Source of the DNA: Streptomyces sp. JHA26
GTDB taxonomy: Bacteria > Actinomycetota > Actinomycetes > Streptomycetales > Streptomycetaceae
Length of the DNA stretch: 64,000 bases
Assembly (NCBI RefSeq): GCF_002005565.1
Contig: NZ_BDJC01000012.1
Span: forward strand, 62,001-126,000
Reading direction: 5' to 3'
The translations under genes were made by a program, and so were the position numbers. Shown one piece after another: positions 61,019-64,000 of this stretch. A model generated the notes under the pieces. The model was not told the origin of the DNA. It made no database searches and worked only from the letters and a program-made list of their open reading frames with translations. Position 1 is the stretch's first letter; each line of letters opens with the position of its first letter.

Positions 61019-62389
61019 ATGAGCAGAGCCGAACAGCCGTCCCGCAGAACGGTCCTGGCCGCCGCCGTCGCCGCCGCGGTGACCGGCGGCGCGGTCCCGG
61101 CCACCGCCGCGGCCGCGCCGTCCACCGGCCCCACGACCGCGGACCCCGACCGCGCCTCCCGTCCGGTCGACTACCGGGCCTGGACCACGTTCCACGACTG
61201 GCGGAGCGGAACCGCCGAGGGCGTCCGGCCCGTCGCGGGCGTCCGGCCCGGCGTCGTCATCGGCACCCCGGCCGGCACCGCCGACTACACCGACCCGCAC
61301 ACCGGCAGGACCGCCACCTGGGAGTACGCGACCTGGACGTCGCCCGTCCACCGGCTCGCCGTGCCCTCGACGGAGGTCATCGCCTCCTGGAACGCCCGCA
61401 CCCCGGAAGGCACCTGGCTCCAGACCGAGCTCAGGGGCACCTACACGGACGGAACGGACACGCCCTGGTACGTGATGGGCCGCTGGGCCGCCGGTGACCA
61501 GGACATCCGGCGGACCTCGGTCGACGACCAGAGCGACGGCAGGAGCAGCGTCTGGACGGACACCTTCTCGATCGACGACGCCTCCACCGGCCTGCGCCTG
61601 GTCTCCTACCGGCTCCGGCTCACCCTCTACCGCCGCCCCGGCACGCAGGCCACCCCCACCGTCTGGCGGCTCGGCGCCATGGGCTCCGACGTCCCCGACC
61701 GCTTCACCGTTCCGGCGTCCACACCCGGCTTCGCCGGTGAACTGCGCGTCCCGCGCTACTCCCAGGAGATCCACAAGGGTCAGTACCCGGAGTACGACAA
61801 CGGCGGCGAGGCCTGGTGCAGCCCCACCTCCTCGCAGATGATCATCGAGTACTGGGGCGGCCGGCTCACGCGGGAACAACTCGCCTGGGTCGACCCCTCC
61901 TACGCCGACCCGCAGATCTGCCACGCGGCCCGGTACACCTACGACTTCCAGTACGCCGGCTGCGGCAACTGGCCCTTCAACGCCGCCTACGCGGCCACCT
62001 TCGAGGACCTCCAGGGCGTGGTCACCCGCCTCGGCTCCCTCACCGACCTGGAGACGCTGATCGCGGCAGGCATCCCGGCGATCACGTCCCAGTCCTTCCT
62101 GGAGAAGGAACTGACGGGGGCCGGCTACGGCACCTCGGGCCACCTGATGACCGTGATCGGCTTCACCGCCGACGGCGACGTGATCGCCAACGACCCCGCC
62201 TCGGACGACAACGAGGCCGTGCGCCGCGTCTACAAGCGGCGCGAGTGGGAGAACGTCTGGCTCAGGACCAAGCGGTACAACGCCAGTGGCAAGGTCGTCT
62301 CCGGTACCGGCGGCGTCTGCTACCTGTACTTCCCGGCCCATCCGAGCCCTCGTCAGCGCAAGGCGCTCGAGGCGGTGGGCGTGCGCTGA
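61019..62389 (+). CDS. Secreted C39-like peptidase with Tat-type signal
   Basis: 456 residues from ATG 61019. The N-terminus 'SRAEQPSRRTVLAAAVAAAVTGGAVPATAAAA' in parts shows a twin-arginine signal with an AxA-like cleavage site near residue 33. The middle (about 50-235) is a beta-rich domain. The C-terminus is a papain-like C39_2 domain with catalytic C267 in 'GGEAWCSPTSSQ', H375 in 'SGHLMTVIGF' and D392 in 'ANDPAS'. It probably cleaves peptides outside the cell. A 14-bp hairpin follows. Confidence 0.88.
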   Translation: MSRAEQPSRRTVLAAAVAAAVTGGAVPATAAAAPSTGPTTADPDRASRPVDYRAWTTFHDWRSGTAEGVRPVAGVRPGVVIGTPAGTADYTDPHTGRTATWEYATWTSPVHRLAVPSTEVIASWNARTPEGTWLQTELRGTYTDGTDTPWYVMGRWAAGDQDIRRTSVDDQSDGRSSVWTDTFSIDDASTGLRLVSYRLRLTLYRRPGTQATPTVWRLGAMGSDVPDRFTVPASTPGFAGELRVPRYSQEIHKGQYPEYDNGGEAWCSPTSSQMIIEYWGGRLTREQLAWVDPSYADPQICHAARYTYDFQYAGCGNWPFNAAYAATFEDLQGVVTRLGSLTDLETLIAAGIPAITSQSFLEKELTGAGYGTSGHLMTVIGFTADGDVIANDPASDDNEAVRRVYKRREWENVWLRTKRYNASGKVVSGTGGVCYLYFPAHPSPRQRKALEAVGVR

Positions 62390-62404
62390 CACCCGCACCG
62401 CGAC

Positions 62405-62440
62405 GACGGCCCCCGGCGCGCGCCGCCGCCGGGGGCCGTC
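62405..62440. terminator. 14-bp hairpin after the peptidase gene
   Basis: The arms 62405-62418 and 62427-62440 are perfectly complementary over 14 bases with an eight-base loop, beginning 16 bases after the stop. Confidence 0.8.
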
Positions 62441-62538
62441 CGCTGTGACCAAGGTCTCCGCCGCACGGGGTGTCGGTGGTGGCAAGGTGGAGAGGGCAAG
62501 CGGGGGATCCAGCAACCGTTCGAGAGCAGCGAGAAGCC

Positions 62539-62679
62539 ATGACCGCACACATCGCCACCGCCGCCCGTGTCCGAACCGGCGGCCCCAAGGACGACGGCCC
62601 GAAGGTCCTCGAGCACGTCATGGGCTGGACCCTCGTCGTGGTGCTCGCGATGTTCGTGGTCCAGCTGGGCCTGCTGTGA
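62539..62679 (+). CDS. Small membrane protein, 46 residues
   Basis: 46 residues from ATG 62539; a GTG further upstream would give 69 residues. The C-terminal hydrophobic segment 'VMGWTLVVVLAMFVVQLGLL' spans the membrane, and a basic/acidic stretch ('RTGGPKDDGPKVLEH') precedes it. Codon use is typical and it sits alone between a terminator and a TetR gene, so it is probably real. Function unknown. Confidence 0.6.
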   Translation: MTAHIATAARVRTGGPKDDGPKVLEHVMGWTLVVVLAMFVVQLGLL

Positions 62680-62761
62680 CATGACCCGCGTGTGACCTGC
62701 CCCACGACCCGGCCTGCCATACTGCGGAAGTCCCGCCGCCCGCAGGAGACCAGGGTCGAAA

Positions 62762-63421
62762 GTGAATATCAGTCACCAACGTGCCGAAGCCCGTCCACGG
62801 GCGCGCGGCACGGAGCGCTCACTGGCCCGCCGTGCCGAACTCATCGCCGTCGGGCGCAGGTTGTTCGCCGACACGTCGTACGACGCGCTCTCGATGGACG
62901 ACATCGCCCGCCAGGCGAACGTCGCCAAGGGGCTGATCTACTACTACTTCCGGTCCAAGCGGGGCTACTACCTGGCGATCATCCAGGACTCCGTCGCCGG
63001 CCTGGTCACCACCGCGGCCGGAGGCACCGAACTGCCGCAGGCGGACCGCGTCCACCGCACCATCGACGGCTACCTGCGCTACGCCGAGCACAACCAGGCC
63101 GCCTACCGGGCGATCGTCAGCGGAGGCGTCGGCTTCGACGCCGAGGTGCACGCCATCCGCGACGGGGTGCGCGAGGCGATCGTCGCGACCATCGCCGAGG
63201 GCGCGTACGGCTGTTCCCACGTCGGTCCACTGGCCCGCATGGGCCTGCTCTCCTGGGTGTGCGGCGTCGAGGGCGCCACCCTCGACTGGATCGACCGTCC
63301 CGAACTGCCCCGCGAGACCATGTGCGACCTCCTGGTGAAGACGCTCGGGGGCGCCCTGCGCGCCGTCGAGGAACTGGACCCGGCCTACCCCGCTCCGGCG
63401 CCCGCCCGCCGGGACGCCTGA
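62762..63421 (+). CDS. TetR-family transcriptional regulator
   Basis: 219 residues from GTG 62762. The N-terminal DNA-binding domain (about 20-70) has 'LSMDDIARQANVAKGLIYYYF', the TetR recognition helix pattern, followed by 'RSKRGYYLAIIQD'. The C-terminal helices (about 80-215) form the ligand domain. The next gene is an acyl-CoA dehydrogenase, so regulation of fatty acid or acyl-CoA metabolism is a fair guess. Confidence 0.9.
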   Translation: MNISHQRAEARPRARGTERSLARRAELIAVGRRLFADTSYDALSMDDIARQANVAKGLIYYYFRSKRGYYLAIIQDSVAGLVTTAAGGTELPQADRVHRTIDGYLRYAEHNQAAYRAIVSGGVGFDAEVHAIRDGVREAIVATIAEGAYGCSHVGPLARMGLLSWVCGVEGATLDWIDRPELPRETMCDLLVKTLGGALRAVEELDPAYPAPAPARRDA

Positions 63422-63729
63422 CGCGGGGGGCGGAGGGCCGGATCGCCGTCGCAGGAGGACCGGTCCGGCGTGGCCGACGGCGCGGGCCGGGGGCCGGAGA
63501 GCCGCCGGGTCCGGGGCCCCGCGGGCGGGCCGGAGATTTCTCGAAGTAAGCGGTCGTTAACTGGTGACTCCATGCGTCCGATCGGGCATACTCACAGCGC
63601 ACAGCCGCTGGTCAGCCGCTTCCGCGACCCGGGAGTGCGAGCATCGGCCAGGCCCGAACGACCAGGCGGAGCCGCCTCCACCCAAGGCGCACGTCCGCCG
63701 ATGTGCCCGACAGGGAGGAGAGCGTCGCC
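63422..63729 (+). promoter_or_regulatory. 308-base region with acyl-CoA dehydrogenase promoter
   Basis: GTGACT (63564-63569), a 17-base spacer and CATACT (63587-63592) fit the HrdB consensus. The -35 lies within an AT-richer patch (63549-63569, CGGTCGTTAACTGGTGACT) containing TGGTGACT, whose complement AGTCACCA also occurs at 62771-62778 by the TetR start. The rest of the gap is GC-rich and featureless. Confidence 0.45.
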
Positions 63730-64000
63730 ATGCCCGACCGCGCCCCGCAGCCGGTGGACCGGCAACTGCCCACGGACGAGGCACGGGATCTGATCTCGCT
63801 CGTCCGCGACATCGCGCAGCGTGAGATCGCCCCGAACGCGGCCGAGGAGGAGGACGCCGGACGCTTCCCGCGCGAGGTCTTCACCCTGCTCTCCGACTCC
63901 GGCCTGCTCGGCCTGCCCTACGACGCCGAGTACGGCGGCGGCGAGCAGCCCTACGAGGTCTACCTCCAGGTCCTGGAGGAACTCGCCGCGGCCCGGCTCA
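63730..64000 (+). CDS. Acyl-CoA dehydrogenase (5' part)
   Basis: Starts at ATG 63730 with GGAGGAG nine bases upstream and runs off the end of the window, so 90 residues are visible. 'SLVRDIAQREIAPNAAEEEDAGRFPREVF' and 'LSDSGLLGLPYDAEYGGGEQPYEVYLQV' match the N-terminal helical domain of flavin acyl-CoA dehydrogenases. The adjacent TetR gene may control it. Confidence 0.9.
   Translation, partial: MPDRAPQPVDRQLPTDEARDLISLVRDIAQREIAPNAAEEEDAGRFPREVFTLLSDSGLLGLPYDAEYGGGEQPYEVYLQVLEELAAARL

Overview
The window looks like core chromosome of a Streptomyces (Actinomycetota). GC content is very high, codon third positions are almost all G or C, GTG and TTG starts are common, and neighbouring genes are often coupled by ATGA or GTGA overlaps. 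BldD and the actinobacterial nucleoid protein sIHF are present, and from memory the gene order matches the central S. coelicolor chromosome. I see no prophage, insertion sequence, CRISPR array, rRNA or tRNA.

Layout. 1-6461: the 3' end of ruvX, then mltG and a shikimate block (aroE, a small membrane protein, aroC, aroK, aroB). 6657-9850: a P-loop protein, a degenerate M24 peptidase-like protein, efp and nusB. 10041-10544 is bldD on the minus strand, between two strong hairpins and a divergent promoter region. 10797-20869: the pyrimidine operon pyrR-pyrB-pyrC-(membrane protein)-carA-carB-pyrD-pyrF, with a probable PyrR-binding RNA hairpin over the pyrR ribosome binding site. 21093-27442: sIHF, gmk, rpoZ, coaBC, metK and a priA without ATPase motifs. 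27615-31802: an HTH protein, fmt, rsmB and rpe. 31904-34853: a SorC-type regulator, a barstar-like protein and guaB1.

35061-41365 is the most interesting stretch. It holds a cationic amino acid permease, an Lrp/AsnC regulator, an MFS protein, a C-N hydrolase and a flavin monooxygenase closely resembling DavA and DavB, the pair that converts a basic amino acid (L-lysine in Pseudomonas) to its amide and then its acid. The permease and davA promoters share an ordered, phased array of CGCAACGA-type repeats with the same distances between repeats and to the -10 element. This suggests one regulator, most simply the Lrp protein encoded between them.

41362-49742 is an accessory patchwork: LLM oxidoreductase, DUF5995-like protein, secreted GH6 glucanase, NCS2 permease, thioesterase, a divergent MFS/ROK pair with a palindromic operator, and an NmrA-like protein. 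Several convergent pairs overlap at their 3' ends. 49950-53283: an FMN riboswitch followed by ribE-ribM-ribBA-ribH. 53317-55019: hisE, hisG and a PH-like membrane protein. 55297-57701: two CNNM/CorC-type membrane proteins. 57807-60792 (minus strand): an EccA-like ATPase and a uridine-kinase-like protein, separated by a possible leaderless mini-ORF and terminator. 61019 to the end: a secreted C39-like peptidase, a tiny membrane protein, a TetR regulator and the start of an acyl-CoA dehydrogenase.
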